A stretch of 64,000 nt of DNA from Glandiceps talaboti. Its lineage: Eukaryota > Hemichordata > Enteropneusta > Spengelidae. Below are positions 1 through 10,823 of this stretch, in pieces. The stretch is taken from positions 7,407,063-7,471,062 of the forward strand of contig NC_135551.1 of NCBI RefSeq assembly GCF_964340395.1. The letters are read 5' to 3'. Both the position numbers and the translations under genes were made by a program. Numbering within the stretch: position 1 is the first letter of the stretch; the number at the start of each line of letters is the position of its first letter. The notes beneath the pieces were generated by a model. That model was not told the origin of the DNA. It made no database searches and saw only the letters and a program-made list of their open reading frames with translations.

Positions 1-80
1 ACATCATTTACTCGATGTTTCAAAAGTATTCCCTCAGTTCTTACAGAAATACTAGTTATATTGTTAGACGTACGTGAATG

Positions 81-188
81 AATTTAATATCAAGTGAATT
101 TAATATCAAGTAAATTTAATATCAAGCGAATGTAACATCAAGTGAATTTAATATCAAGCGAATTTATTATCAAGTGAATTTATAAGTG
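81..188. repeat. 16-bp minisatellite
   Basis: About 6.7 head-to-tail copies of a 16-bp unit, AATTTAATATCAAGTG, with one or two changes per copy. It lies downstream of the last visible exon of the mosaic gene, probably in an intron. Confidence 0.85.
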
Positions 189-428
189 AATCGTTGTAAA
201 ATATGTCTGTCGAATATATTTATTCTCATGATTCCATATCTGGTTCTGGTGGAAGTATTATGTTAGTGATGAAGTCATGTGGATTACTAGACTTGCTAGA
301 CACACATTTGTCAAACTTACATTATTTTGTCATATGAATTAGGTCTTTAAACGCAAAGCTATAAACTTGCCGAATTGCAAAATGAATGAGTACAAGGTTA
401 AATAAATACTGCATTTAGAAGAACGTAC

Positions 429-548
429 CACATTTCAAAGTAAGATTGCTCGCATCATAGCAGCTGGAAGTACCATCACAAATGTCACTCAGGTGAACAC
501 ATTCTCCACTTGTACATTGATATAGATGAACAGAGCATGTAGTGTTAT
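429..548 (-). CDS. LDL-receptor class A domain exon
   Basis: A 120-nt symmetric phase 1-1 exon with acceptor TTTTAAG and donor GTACGT. It encodes about 40 residues with six cysteines in LDLa spacing: TTCSVHLYQC, TSGEC, LSDICDGTSSC, then LTLKC. The ECVHLSDICDG core is the typical LDLa pattern, and these modules bind calcium and ligands outside the cell. The usual acidic D-x-S-D-E end is degraded to YDASN, so calcium binding may be weak. It is the last exon of the mosaic gene that I can identify. The phase-1 donor shows that coding continues to the left of the window. Confidence 0.75.
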
Positions 549-2300
549 CTTAAAATTAACGGAAATATCGATTGTATTACTTTCTGTTGTTCGCACACAG
601 CTGACAGACCAAGTAATAACACTCGAATCACTCTCATATCTCGTATCCGACTCAACTTCTGTATGTACGTACCAGGATCACACTTGAACTTTAGAGAATT
701 AGCTCAGACTATACACAGTTTGTGTTTAAAGATATACACTGGAAATCAAGGCAAACACCCAGCATAGTGCCTCGTTCATTGACTTCCCGCGAAGCCAAGT
801 CCTCTTGCCAAAATCTGAAGTGCCTGTCAGTCCCCAGTATTCTTTATTGTGACGTCCTTAAAGTCTAAATTTACATAACGCATGGCCAATGGCCAAATAA
901 TTAATGCAATCCATATAGAGCTTTTCTGGGCGTGATCATGCCCTAAAAGTATTTTCAAAACATTGATGAATGATCACTATGAATCCTAGATATTTATGAA
1001 ATGCAGACTGTCGTCTCATGTATTCGAGTATGCTTGGAATCCTGTGTGGTCTGAATCCGATATCCTTGAGACAGTCTATTGACCTTTCAGTCAAACTAGG
1101 ACATGCGATGTTGTTAAAATATTAAGTTTACTGAAAATATAAATATGTCATCTGTGACAATTGTATGTATGTGATCACTCAGACTCATTGTTCAATTTGC
1201 AAAGAAAATCATGACGTCATTAGTATCATTGTTATCGTAATTGCAACATACAATTAAAATATAAACTTCAGATTTAAATTTGCTCAACCAAGTTTTTGTA
1301 TTAGAAGACATAGTCCCAAACAATATGTGTTGTGTTGTTGAAATATATGGTCCTACAAACTTATCAGAAAGATTACATCTTATAATATCAGGGTAAGCAT
1401 TTTGAATTGGGACCCTTATTAACAAATGTATTAACCAAATTTAGATTTGACATCAAATATAAATGTCAAAGGTGGAAGTCTATGAAATAGTACGCTTAAC
1501 GCTAGATGAGGTGCTACACATTTGAATGCTATCTCCTAAGTCACTGAACTTGTTATGTGACCTTAAATACAAATGTCAAGGTCAAAGTATAGTAGAGCAC
1601 TTGAAAGCCTATCTTGAACAACATAGCTGCAGACATATGAAGTGTGTTTCTAGATAGAAAAGTTCATAATTTTTAGACTCAATTTCTATTTTACCTTGCC
1701 GGTTGAGATCAACACCAAACGTCAAGGTACATACAACAAGGCTTACCCAGTGTGGAATATATGGAGTGGACACTTGGATGGAGTATCTGTGTCTCTTTGA
1801 CCTTGACAATTTCTATGGTCTCATTAGAAAGCTCCATATTGTTAATGGGGGCACTTGGATGGAATACAATTCTTGGCCTATGGCCGAAAAACAAATCTTG
1901 ACTAAGTGACCTTGGAATGGTGGTCAGTCAAAGTTCGAAATCTCCTTAGTACGTTTATTATTGACAATATGGTGGTAGGCAATTGAATATTGTTAACCTT
2001 TTGGATGTAAGAGACAAAATACGTGAGAGGTTTAGGACCAATATGGCCGCGACTTAATCAGAAAGACTAAGGTTGCAGTGTATACACACACTACAGTGTT
2101 TGACAGTTGTGTCAGGTTTCTACAAATTGATGTATGGATGTCTGATATATGGCTGAGGAGAGACGGACGGATGGATAAACTGATATAGTTCACTCTTATA
2201 GCCCTCTATGGGACCAATACTGTTAAAAGGTATGAATGGAGATTATGGAATATACATTACGTTTTCAAAATATTAAAATCAGGGGTTTAAAGGTACTTAC
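549..2300 (-). other. Intron of the mosaic gene; no exon assigned
   Basis: AT-rich sequence. From about 1,430 to 2,030 it carries scattered, degenerate copies of a TGACCTT/AAGGTCA-type motif. One stretch (1,250-1,415, minus) looks weakly like coding sequence but its phases do not fit the model. I see no other supported feature. Confidence 0.4.
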
Positions 2301-2351
2301 GTTCCATTGATCCGAAGTTCGTGAAATTAAGGTGCTTTGTCTCATTTTGCA
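2301..2351 (-). CDS. Short linker exon between C-type lectin and LDLa modules
   Basis: A 51-nt symmetric phase 1-1 exon with a strong acceptor (TTATTTCAG) and a consensus donor (GTAAGT). It encodes about 17 residues, read as QNETKHLNFTNFGSME after the split codon. It is hydrophilic with two N-glycosylation sequons (NET, NFT). It belongs to no domain and probably acts as a spacer. The call rests on splice signals and frame only, so transcript data would decide. A competing terminal-exon reading lies at about 2,490-2,584 on the same strand, where an open frame after TGCAG gives a hydrophobic tail. Confidence 0.5.
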
Positions 2352-2760
2352 CTGAAATAAAAATCAGCAATCTCTGTTATAACTTATATGCTTAGTCCTA
2401 TATTACTTGATATCATTTTGTCTTGTTGTAAACTTTTGCACATTGGCTACGAGACAATTCATCCTCCTCAATATTGACCCCATTAAATAGCAATTCGCAA
2501 ATACACAATTTCTACTGAACTTTCTATCAACAGAATCAACAATCTGAAAAACATGGCAACAGCAAATAAAACAGTTCGTCTTACTGCAGTTCTCTCAAAT
2601 TGTGGTCTCTTCAATTTCATCACCTATAATGGGAGTTGTGTATAAAATTATTTTTAAAAAATTTCCACCAACTGTTTTAGAATAATTATATAAAAGAAAT
2701 AGCAGGAACTGGGGCATGATTTCATTACTTTTATTTAAAATGTAGCAAAATTTTACTCAC

Positions 2761-2969
2761 TGACGGTAAAGTTCGTTCTTGCCTCTTGTTTGCATAGAAA
2801 CAAATCTGTCAGATTGGCATCACATAGTATGTCGTACCAGTGGTTATGAGAATGTAGATTATCTAAATAAAGAGCTACACAATCTTGATATACACTGCCA
2901 TCAGGTTGTAACCTATAGTGTGATGACACATTTTTTTTCCAAATAATTATTTCAGACCGATATTGTAAA
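2761..2969 (-). CDS. C-type lectin domain, C-terminal exon
   Basis: The third of three exons making one C-type lectin-like domain. It enters in phase 2 after TTTGCAG and leaves in phase 1 at GTGAGT. It carries the conserved C-terminal half: a cysteine in YQDCVALYL, then HWYDILCDANLTDLFLCK. This matches the family W-x-D-x-x-C ... F-x-C-K pattern with both disulfide cysteines. The calcium/sugar EPN or QPD triplet is not clear. QPDG occurs near the start of the exon but not next to the usual WND site, so sugar binding cannot be assumed. Confidence 0.75.
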
Positions 2970-3055
2970 CTGCAAATGACAAATGTCATACGATGAAGCT
3001 TCTATGTAAACCAGTGTTAAAATAATAATATAGACAGCAGAAACACTTCACTTAC

Positions 3056-3128
3056 CCTGTTAAACTCCAATCGAAAAGCAAAACTTGTGATCCATCTGAC
3101 CAAGTGTATTTGCCTTCATTTTGTTCAT
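3056..3128 (-). CDS. C-type lectin domain, middle exon
   Basis: A 73-nt exon, phase 1 in and phase 2 out, with acceptor TTTAACAG and donor GTAAGTG. It encodes about 24 residues, including KYTWSDGS and LLFDWSL. The W-S-D-G stretch and following tryptophan are the loop region that precedes the long-loop/WIGL side of C-type lectin domains. It is too short to classify alone, but frame and position between the flanking lectin exons make it convincing. Confidence 0.65.
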
Positions 3129-3223
3129 CTGTTAAACCTATCAATACAGTTAAATAAAGTTACATATTCAACACGTGCAACGATATAATTACTGCTTCCT
3201 ATTATGCGTAGCATAATACTCAC

Positions 3224-3424
3224 CAACATAGATCCAATATTTTGGATATTCAGAGACAAGCTCGTGTAGAAATTGTGCCTCAGACTCTGATGATATGCTA
3301 GTTAATGATCCATTGGTCAGTTTGCAAAGATTTTCACTTTCCAACCATGTAAGTTTGGTAGGTTCATAAAATAACCGATAACAATGGTCTTCATACAACG
3401 TCCAGTCTTGTGGACAGATCAAAC
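3224..3424 (-). CDS. C-type lectin domain, N-terminal exon
   Basis: A 201-nt symmetric phase 1-1 exon with acceptor AAAAACAG and donor GTGAGT. It begins with the classic C-type lectin start, ICPQDWTLYEDHCYRLF, and continues with TWLESENLCKLTNGSL, SISSESEAQFLHEL and KYWIYVG (the WIGL motif equivalent). All the N-terminal landmarks of the domain are present, including the first disulfide cysteines. It joins the two exons to the left in frame. Confidence 0.85.
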
Positions 3425-3588
3425 CTGTTTTTGAGAGATCATTTCCAATGAAAATTATAAATAAAATTATGACGAGACATAAAAGGACGATTTATCTCTC
3501 TCGATTAAAATGTCAACCTAACTTACAATGTTCAAAACAAGTCATGCGAGCACATTTGAAACGTGTTTAAAGAAAGATTATAGCTTAC

Positions 3589-4017
3589 TTGTAGATGAAC
3601 TACGCGATTTCACACTTTGCTTCACACGATGAAATGTATAGATTGCAACAAATCCATGGCTGTTATCACTAATATCATCGGATGTAAAGGTGACAAACAT
3701 TTCATTAAAATCTGATAATATTGTCTTGTCAGGGTGGTTGTGATTACAGTACCGCATTCTTCTTTCATCGTTAATAGTATATCCACTGTAAACCTCTACC
3801 CTATCAGAAAGGCAATTCATTGACCTTCTACCAGTGTCGATTTCATGAAATTTAATGCTTATATAGGAATTACTGTCTGCTCGTAGCTGCCATGAACATC
3901 TCATCATTTCAGGATAAGGCGTTGGAAAGTCCCTTGTTGTGAGGATACCAGATGTATAATTTGTACATAACATGTTACTTATACATACTCTTGATATACT
4001 TTGACAATTAGTAACAT
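3589..4017 (-). CDS. CUB domain exon
   Basis: A 429-nt symmetric phase 1-1 exon with acceptor CTCTTACAG and donor GTAAGC, encoding 143 residues. It has the CUB pattern: CTNYTSGILTTRDFPTPYPE near the start, RCSWQLRADSNSYISIKFHE in the middle, then CLSDRVEVYSGYTINDERR, RYCN, and FVTFTSDDISDNSHGFVAIY at the end. The four CUB cysteines and the SDDISDNSHGF turn are recognisable. A short Ser/Thr-rich tail follows. CUB modules mediate protein-protein contact in secreted proteases, receptors and lectins. The exon also includes about 16 residues with two cysteines before the domain. Confidence 0.85.
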
Positions 4018-4554
4018 CTGTAAGAGGGACAATGTGATACCATCATAATCGCTACCACCACAATCACGATGATATTTATTTTAACAAACAAAATTAAGAA
4101 CAAGAACATGCCAACTTATTCAACAAAACAGCCTGCAACGCCACATTAGTTTATCACAAACGCTAATATTAGTAACTATGATCACTGTTACAAAAATAAA
4201 GAGAATTCATTAATATTGACTTTGTAACCTCTCTTTTTTGCCTCTATGAAGTATTGTACTGCCCAGTACATAAAATAAGTCTGTGCCATCACTACTATCA
4301 CAACCATTATAATCACAACTCCTTAGCTTAGAACACTTTAATCTGACCTGTTGACTTTTAACACGTTGTGCAATAATTATATTGTGGGTTCACAAGCTCA
4401 GCTGTTACATGCTGCACTAAAATCGAAAGAGTAACCAATTCCATTTGCATCAAATCGCATGGTTTGAAATTTATCATGGCAAGAAGTTAGAAATAACATG
4501 ACGTTTACGCCTTCTTCACCTCTATATACAAACATTACATTGGATTGCACATAC

Positions 4555-4824
4555 CTTTGGTATGACGTACATAGTACTGCCAGGAAAAGGAATCAGTAAT
4601 GGGTCTGGGAATATCATAGTGCCAATGACATTTTGACATCAGTCTGCAATCACTCAAGACAGCACTAAACATTGCACAGTTACAGCGGTCTTTGTACCAG
4701 CGAAGACATATTCGTATACAGTCTTCCGAAGTCGATATTTGTTGTATATAAGAAGGATTCTCCCCGTGACTATCCATCTCTGCTCGACGATAAGTCATTG
4801 AGAAATCCTTCAGTGGAACATCTA
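4555..4824 (-). CDS. PAN/apple-like domain exon
   Basis: A 270-nt symmetric phase 1-1 exon. The acceptor is TTGTTTAAG and the donor GTATGTGC. It encodes about 90 residues with TSEDCIRICLRWYKDRCNCAMFS, then DCRLMSKCHWHYD and SFSWQYYVRH. The C-x(3)-C helix, the C-N-C-A-M-F strand and the D-C-R-L-x-S strand match the PAN/apple hairpin-loop-helix fold, which binds proteins or carbohydrates. The open frame also reads from ATG at 4798, but phase joins it to the exons on both sides, so I treat it as internal. Confidence 0.65.
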
Positions 4825-6238
4825 CTTAAACAATAAAATGTTAATGATTCTTTCCATTGAAATGTCAGATCAATTGTATATTTTTTTATTTTCCGGAAGG
4901 GCAAGGTATAGCTTTGCTGTCGTATGTATGCACGCAAACGTCTATCCTTCGATGTATGTGCATATTGCTTTGCGATTATTAGTGGTGAGGGTGTTAATGA
5001 CTTCATTATTGCAGGTTCTCTATGACGTGTGAATGTATAACACGGAATGAGGTCCTTTGCAAAAAATGAAATCATTAATATTAAATACACCCCCTGACCA
5101 TTTATGATAATCTGTGCTCTTTGAACAGTGTATATGCTATTGTTTGCACATGTCCTCTTCTCTTTGTAGAGGTAATCCGATGTTGGCAATTAATGCTCAC
5201 GGTCTAAACTTACAACAGATCTTTCGAAACAGCGCTCCTTTTTAAAAACGATAAACGTTTGATTTGTGACGGAAATTGTTTTATACCTATTTGTATATTT
5301 TATGTGTGTATTATGTGTATTGCATATGTTGTGCTTAAGGACAGTGGTAGTATAATTGTACAAAATTCTATATCGATCATAGTACAGGATTTTTGAGAAT
5401 CGACGTGTATTAGATTTCCTTAAGGGGAATTGTTTGTTCAGTGAAATTATTTTTTTGAATTAAAATAAAGCTTAGGGGAATAACAACTAGCACTTTTTAA
5501 CTATACTAATGTATTTATTAATACATGAAATATGTTAAAACATAAGATGTGATTTTGAAGGATGTACATTGTTCTTATTTTAAGAAAAATGAATTATAAT
5601 TTGTATATATCTTGATGGACATTTTTCTTCCGATTACTTTGTTATCTATTTCAATCAACTGAATGCCAATATCGGTGGCAGTCGTCCGGAGAGCAGATGT
5701 CATACGGGGCAATTGTCCTGGGGAGGGGGCAGTTGTCCGGGACAGGCAATTGTCCGGGGGCAGTTGAATAGAACCAGCTTATAAGTCCAGTGCTTAATAT
5801 GCATAATAAGTTACTTTTGTTAGTAAAATAATAATACAAGTATGCAAGTTTCTAATTTTACATAACTTGGAGCATTCATTATTAACAGCAAAGCACACGT
5901 CTTACAGATCTGTAAAAACGGTTACTGAGCCATGTACATAATTAAAACTGTTTGGTAATTAAGAATATGTTAATGATGTTAAAATAATTTGGTACATATA
6001 ATTATTACAAAAATAGCATGTGTCCTTTAAATCATGTTGATTCACTGTAATACCTATAGTCGTGAAATTTAATATTTAAATAATAATTTATGCATTAAGC
6101 GGGTGTAAATATATCATGGATACGTTCAATTTCGGTTTTTCCTGTCCCACACTACTTTATCGATACACAACAGTGAGTAGTAGTCAAGTGAATGAACAAT
6201 CTCCCAATGAAAACACATTAGTAATACAACCAAACCTA

Positions 6239-6239
6239 G

Positions 6240-6284
<45 letters not shown>
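6239..6284. repeat. TTG trinucleotide microsatellite
   Basis: About 15 uninterrupted TTG/GTT repeats. Confidence 0.9.
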
Positions 6285-6285
<1 letters not shown>

Positions 6286-6459
6286 ATTTTATTTATTAAC
6301 GTGTCCTATGTGGACTTAAAGTATACATTTGTTTATATGATCTGGTATCCTAGTATAATATATGAATAGCATTGTTTGTATTAAACCTTGTTTACTGTAA
6401 CAACACATATTGCGTTTCTTTATGTCTTACTGTAAGTGCCAAATAAACATTTTTTAATC

Positions 6460-6596
6460 AATAAACCACCCCTGGGGATTGTATACCAACAGGTTTTGAC
6501 CAGTGAACGAAATATCTGCACGAGCGATAGCAAGTACATATATTGAGTTTACTTATCAAAACCGAGTGATATACCATCCCCAGGGGGTGGTTTATT
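6460..6596. mobile_element. MITE-like inverted-repeat element, 137 bp
   Basis: The ends AATAAACCACCCCTGGGGAT and (reverse complement) AATAAACCACCCCCTGGGGA are inverted copies of each other. The interior is non-coding. Size and structure fit a non-autonomous DNA transposon or a foldback hairpin. No clear target duplication was seen. Confidence 0.6.
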
Positions 6597-7408
6597 GCTA
6601 TTATATTAAACCAGTATATTGAGAAAATCGGAAACAAGATAAAGCAAAAAAAAAGAATTGTTGCTGGTCAGCACGCGCATCACTTAAATACCCTCGCTTC
6701 CTTCTTGTGTGTGTGTGTGTGTGTGTGTTTGTCCAGCCCATGCAGCCTGCAGATCCGGGGGGGGGGGGGGGCACAGACATAACCCCCCTCTTCACTTCAG
6801 TGAAGACAACTGTAGAGCCAATCAATTAACTGCCATAAATAATACACAGAGTTACATATTTCTGGAGAATAAAAAAAAGAAAAAAATCGCATTGTCGCAC
6901 CTTTTTACATCAACTGTCCTGACTAGAAACAATTCTTTCTTTTTTGCCCCAAGAACTAACGTTTTCTGATTTCATTTCCGCCCCTCTGCTACTTGTTTCT
7001 AGAGATAATCTGTACATTGATTGGCCCATTAAAAGTATACAGTTATGAATAAACCGCCTGTTTGACTCAAGGTATAAACGTGGCTACAGCATGCTTCGTG
7101 CCCGGCAGGCTTCAAGACTCATTGGTGTGAAAAGATAGACATGGCGGTATGTTGATTGCAAAGTATTCACTGGAAACTTCGTCAGTGGACTTTTGGATTT
7201 GGGGATTTCACACTCGGATTGATGACTGGTACTCAGGATCCCAGACAAATTTCTAATTAGATTAATGATAAGTCAGCCAGTGTAAGCTCTCAAACTTGCT
7301 TCATTTTTATGACAGGACACGTACACATGTTTCCATGGATCCACTCCAGCCGAGGCTAGAACGGATCGCGTGCATGCCTTGACTAGTATTAGTAGGTAAT
7401 GACTTTTT

Positions 7409-8340
7409 CTTCCGTAAGGAAGAGATATATTTATGGGTGGAAGTCTGTGTGTCTGTGTGTCTGTCCGTCTGTGTCATCGTTTTCTCCATAACGGCTTGCT
7501 CAATTCAAAGGAAATTTTGAAGACGTATTCCGTAGGGTAATGGCAAGACTTGATTAGGTTTGGTAAAAATCCCGTGAATATTAATGAGCAATTTACGTAA
7601 TTAATGATTTTCGGTAATAAGGCTATATCTCAAGTATGCACGCTTCAAATTCATTATAACTTGGTACACACATTTGCGATACCAAAGCGCACCTGTCCTG
7701 AAAATATCACTAATGTGGCTTTTAGTTTTAATAAGATATTGGCATATTTTCGGTACATTGTACATACGATCATCATGGACATTAAAGGATCTGTCATCAT
7801 TTTCTCCATAAAGGCTTGCTCAATTCAAACGAAATTTTGAAGACGTATTTTGTAGGGTAATGGCAAGACTTGATTAGGGTTTGGTAACAATCCCGTGAAT
7901 ATTAATGAGCAATTTACGTAATTAATGATTTTCGGTAATTAGGCTATATCTCAAGAATGCACGCTTCAAATTCATTATAACTTGGTACACATATTTGCGA
8001 TTCCAAAGCGCACCTGTCTTGAAAATATCACTAATGTGGCTTTTAGTTTTAATAAGTTATTGGCATATTTTCGTTGGCCACAAAAAGAAAAAAAATAGTT
8101 TCTCATCAGGAAATGTTGTCTAAAGTGGTACGACGATGCGCTTATTTTTTTTTACATTCTCAACAAATGTAACAGTACATGTTGTGGTTGGCCAGGAGAT
8201 CACTAACAGCAAAGAGCAAATAGCAATCAATGAGAAAAGATAAATTATTACATATGTTCTGTTATATTCCAACAATTGTCTGTACGAACGACAATCTCAA
8301 AACTTTGCCCTTACGGAAGACATTCAGTTTACATCTGGTT
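7409..8340. mobile_element. Repeat element A1 with internal direct duplication
   Basis: It starts with the palindromic CTTCCGTAAGGAAG and a TCTGTGTGTCTGTCC-type tract and ends near CCCTTACGGAAG followed by CAGTTTACATCTGGT. Inside, about 285 bp (7,473-7,755) recurs almost unchanged at a period of 320 bp (7,793-8,075). Both copies contain AATTAATGATTTTCGGTAAT, which also forms the monomers of the elements at 31.1 and 59.2 kb. See the finding on this family. Confidence 0.65.
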
Positions 8341-8862
8341 ACAAATACGCGATAACTTGGCTGCTCTCGAAATTTCCTTCATAATTTCCCATAAACTATT
8401 GTCTCATTGAGAAAATCGTCCTCTGACAAGTCGCCGACAGCGTTCACTACCGCTGCAGACTACAACATTCTTAGCAGACGACAAAGTGAACATCAAAATT
8501 TGAACGCCTGCCAACTGTTCATTATCGCTCATTTTAGACGTACTAGTTTGATGTCTAGACCAATCGGATCTCTCGATTTTCGCCATCAACATACTGATAT
8601 AATATAATTCTTGTTTTGGAGGGGGTTTTCTCAATAAAAATGTAAGCCTGTCAAAGCATGTAGTCTTGCACTTGTTTAAGTTGTAAATAAATGTCTATGC
8701 GTTCTGTGTATTTCACTAGATGTTTCAATATATTACATCCATAATTCGCATAATTAATAACAATTACCGATTGCATAATACCTGAAAATATTTTCCTAGA
8801 TATTTTGTACAAAAAATATCGACTGGTTATATCATGATGCATAATGTCAAATATTTTGTTAC

Positions 8863-9001
8863 CTTTGATATTCTCCTCCAAATCATAAACGTTAATAGCA
8901 GGTCCTTCTGACTCTTCAAGTTTCCCATGGCCTTCAATATGAATGTACATTGCAGCAATGGGAGGATCAGGTATATATCTATAGATACTCTCACTTAAAC
9001 C
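8863..9001 (-). CDS. Unassigned internal exon of the mosaic gene
   Basis: A 139-nt exon, phase 0 in and phase 1 out, with a good acceptor (CACCTCTTTTCAG) and donor GTAACA. It encodes about 46 residues including YRYIPDPPIAAMYIHIEGH and NVYDLEENIK. I do not recognise the family. It joins the exon at 12.1 kb in frame, and alternating hydrophobic strands suggest they could form one beta-rich domain. Support is from splice signals and phase only. Confidence 0.45.
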
Positions 9002-9109
9002 CTGAAAAGAGGTGAACAATATATATATATATCATTCTTCTTTCGCCCAATAGAGTGCTCAATCAGCTTGGACAGCAATACATACATATATACAATTTTT
9101 ATCGGGTAC

Positions 9110-9195
<86 letters not shown>
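9110..9195. repeat. TA microsatellite
   Basis: Uninterrupted (TA)n of about 43 repeats, abutting the 3' end of the Penelope-like element. Confidence 0.95.
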
Positions 9196-9199
<4 letters not shown>

Positions 9200-10645
9200 A
9201 GGGTAGAATAAAATCAAGTCGGGTTTTTCGTCTCTACAAGCCTGTTTCGTGAGTAAATCACTCGTCAGGAGATGTTGATGTACTGAATATACCTCGTATA
9301 AATCGTGTGGTGTAAGGCGTGTTTTACCTAGGGTGTTGAGTGGTGCTTTTGTTTGTACAAAAGGTGTCAATTATGTGTGCGATGGGTCAGGTGTTACACA
9401 ACAATGTTTTATTTCGATGGCGACAAGAGGATACAAGTTCATTTCGTTTATTTAATGTGGATAGTTCGGGTCGGCAGATAATAAATAACTTTTCTTTGAG
9501 GCATAAATTGCACTTCTTGCTTGCGCTATTGTAGGTTGGGTGGGATGAAAGTGGTCGCCAGGAAATGGAGTGGTCGATGTTTTTATCCTTGAGGGTCCAG
9601 ATATGTTTGCTGAGTTCCGTAGAGTTCCTATGTTTAGTGTGTCGGAATGATGCTGTGTGGTTTCTGTACCTTGCCTTAAACTCGTTTTCTGTGAGCCCGA
9701 TGTATGTTTCTGTAATGTCGTTGTCCTTGCGTGTGACGGCTGCTTGGTAGATTACGGATTGCTGTAGGCAGTTTTCGTTGAGCGGGCATGTTTTCTTTTG
9801 CCGACAGTTGCATGTTTTACTGGCATTGGCTGTTTACGGTGGTGTTGGTGCGTTCGTGTGAAATAAGGATGCGTTTGTTGTGGTTGTTGATGACATGCTT
9901 GATGTTATTCATGCAGCTGTAACTGATTTTAACGGTGTTGCGGTTGAAGATTTTTCTGAGTTTATGATCTTTGTGGAAGTGTTTGTCTACAAGGCTGATC
10001 CTTGAGGAATCTGTGTCCGATGTTGGTGCTAACATTTTTGCTGGGGGTTGTACCATAATATGTCTTTCCGTTGTCTGTTTCTTCGTCTAGAGGTCGTGGT
10101 CGGCTCGTAGTGTAGTGTGTATTTGTATCCGCTCTCATTGAGTGCTTTTTGGTATGGAGGTGCGGCTTGGTCGAACGATGCTTTGTTCGAAGAGTGTAAT
10201 GATAGGCGTTTGTTAATACCAGTGGGTATGCTCTTAGTCGTGGTTTGTGGGTGGTTGCTATCTCGGTGTACATATTGCAGGATGGTGTCGGGCTTTGTGT
10301 AGGGCCGGTACGTATCGTTGCTCAAGTTGAGGGTGACATCTAAAAAGTTGGTTATCTGTTTGTTGGCTTCTATTGTTATGCGTAGTCCGTTGAGGTGGAA
10401 AATGCGGCATATGTTTTTCTTGATGTTTTCTGTGTCTCTTGGTGATGTGTTCGAAACGGCTAATCCGTCATCTCTGTATAGCCCTATGTTGATATCAGGG
10501 CCTTGTAGTTGGGAGATGAGGAAGCTTCCTACCAGCTCGCATGTTTCGGCACCATCATAACTGCCCATTGTAACGTCGAATGTTGTGTTGCCTTTCTTTT
10601 CCCAGGGTTGTTGTTTATGTATAAGGACAGAGTTCTTGGCATGGA
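9196..10645 (-). pseudogene. Penelope-like retroelement, 5'-truncated and frameshifted (RT + GIY-YIG)
   Basis: Minus-strand remnant with two diagnostic parts. From about 10,640 to 10,030 is the end of a reverse transcriptase: FDVTMGSYDGAETCELVGSF, the catalytic YRDDGL, ANKQITNFLDVTLNLS and YVHRDSNHP. From about 9,800 to a stop at 9,387 is a C-rich segment (CNCRQKKTCPL), then a GIY-YIG endonuclease with TETYIGLTENEFKARYRNHT and SISWRPLS. This combination is typical of Penelope-like elements. Frameshifts near 10,040 and 9,820 and loss of the upstream RT motifs (the element begins in a TA run) make it non-functional. The 3' end carries a hammerhead ribozyme motif. Inverted AATAGAGTGCTC-type copies lie outside the TA runs at about 9,050 and 10,855. 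It sits in an intron of the mosaic gene on the same strand. Confidence 0.85.
9231..9272 (-). ncRNA. Hammerhead ribozyme motif, type I, in the 3' end of the Penelope-like element
   Basis: Read on the minus strand, all conserved parts occur in order: stem I TCTC; core CTGACGA; stem II GTGA-TTTAC-TCAC; core GAA; stem III ACA-GGCT-TGT; then A as the nucleotide before cleavage; stem I partner GAGA. All three stems pair perfectly and the unpaired core matches the CUGANGA...GAA consensus. Hammerhead ribozymes with short stem III are known from Penelope-like elements. Predicted cleavage follows the A at plus position 9,235. Activity is inferred. Confidence 0.8.

Positions 10646-10649
<4 letters not shown>

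Positions 10650-10682
<33 letters not shown>
10650..10682. repeat. TA microsatellite
   Basis: (TA)n of about 16 repeats between the truncated end of the Penelope-like element and the palindrome. Confidence 0.9.
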
Positions 10683-10684
<2 letters not shown>

Positions 10685-10823
10685 CAAAGTGAGTTGGTTG
10701 GAACTAGGGGTGCTTAGTTGTAACTCCGAGTTTCACGCTCAATGCGTTCATCAGTCTGAGCATTGAGCGTGAAACTCGGAGTTACAACTAAGCATCTCAA
10801 GTTCCAACCAACTCACTTTGATT
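10682..10823 (-). repeat. Long palindrome with hammerhead-like core
   Basis: Two 64-nt arms (10,682-10,745 and 10,760-10,823) are inverted copies with three mismatches around a 14-nt loop. On the minus strand the loop gives CTGATGA, followed by ACGC-ATTGA-GCGT as a possible stem II and then GAAAC, that is, a hammerhead core. Stem III would be the palindrome stem or a small ACU/AGU hairpin. A good stem I is not visible, so it may be a decayed or rearranged ribozyme. The flank GAGTGCTCGATGCTTGG (minus) resembles sequence at 9,050, linking it to the neighbouring retroelement. Confidence 0.75.

Larger units (their letters stand above)
4825..8862 (-). other. Large intron of the mosaic gene
   Basis: No supported coding exon. 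It holds a short degenerate repeat of GTCCGG-containing units (about 5,680-5,766), a TTG microsatellite (6,239-6,284), an inverted-repeat element (6,460-6,596), a CA/TG run and poly-G run (6,705-6,770), and a repeat element with a 320-bp-period duplication (7,409-8,340). Long open frames here follow simple repeats and are not genes. Confidence 0.5.

Noticed and set aside
81-188. CRISPR-like array
   Set aside because: Repeats are contiguous without unique spacers, in an animal genome. It is a minisatellite.
1192-1425. Minus-strand open frame with RVPIQNAYPDIIRCNLSDKF, possibly an extra exon
   Set aside because: Possible splice sites give phase 2 in and 0 out, which does not fit the phase-1 neighbours. 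No domain is recognised. Left as intron.
2490-2584. Minus-strand frame after TGCAG giving a hydrophobic tail, a possible transmembrane end after the lectin domain
   Set aside because: It contains basic residues inside the hydrophobic part, and the competing linker and LDLa exons have better splice signals. It could be an alternative terminal exon but is not supported.
9055-9370. Long open frames of YIYIYI type
   Set aside because: Translation of a TA microsatellite.
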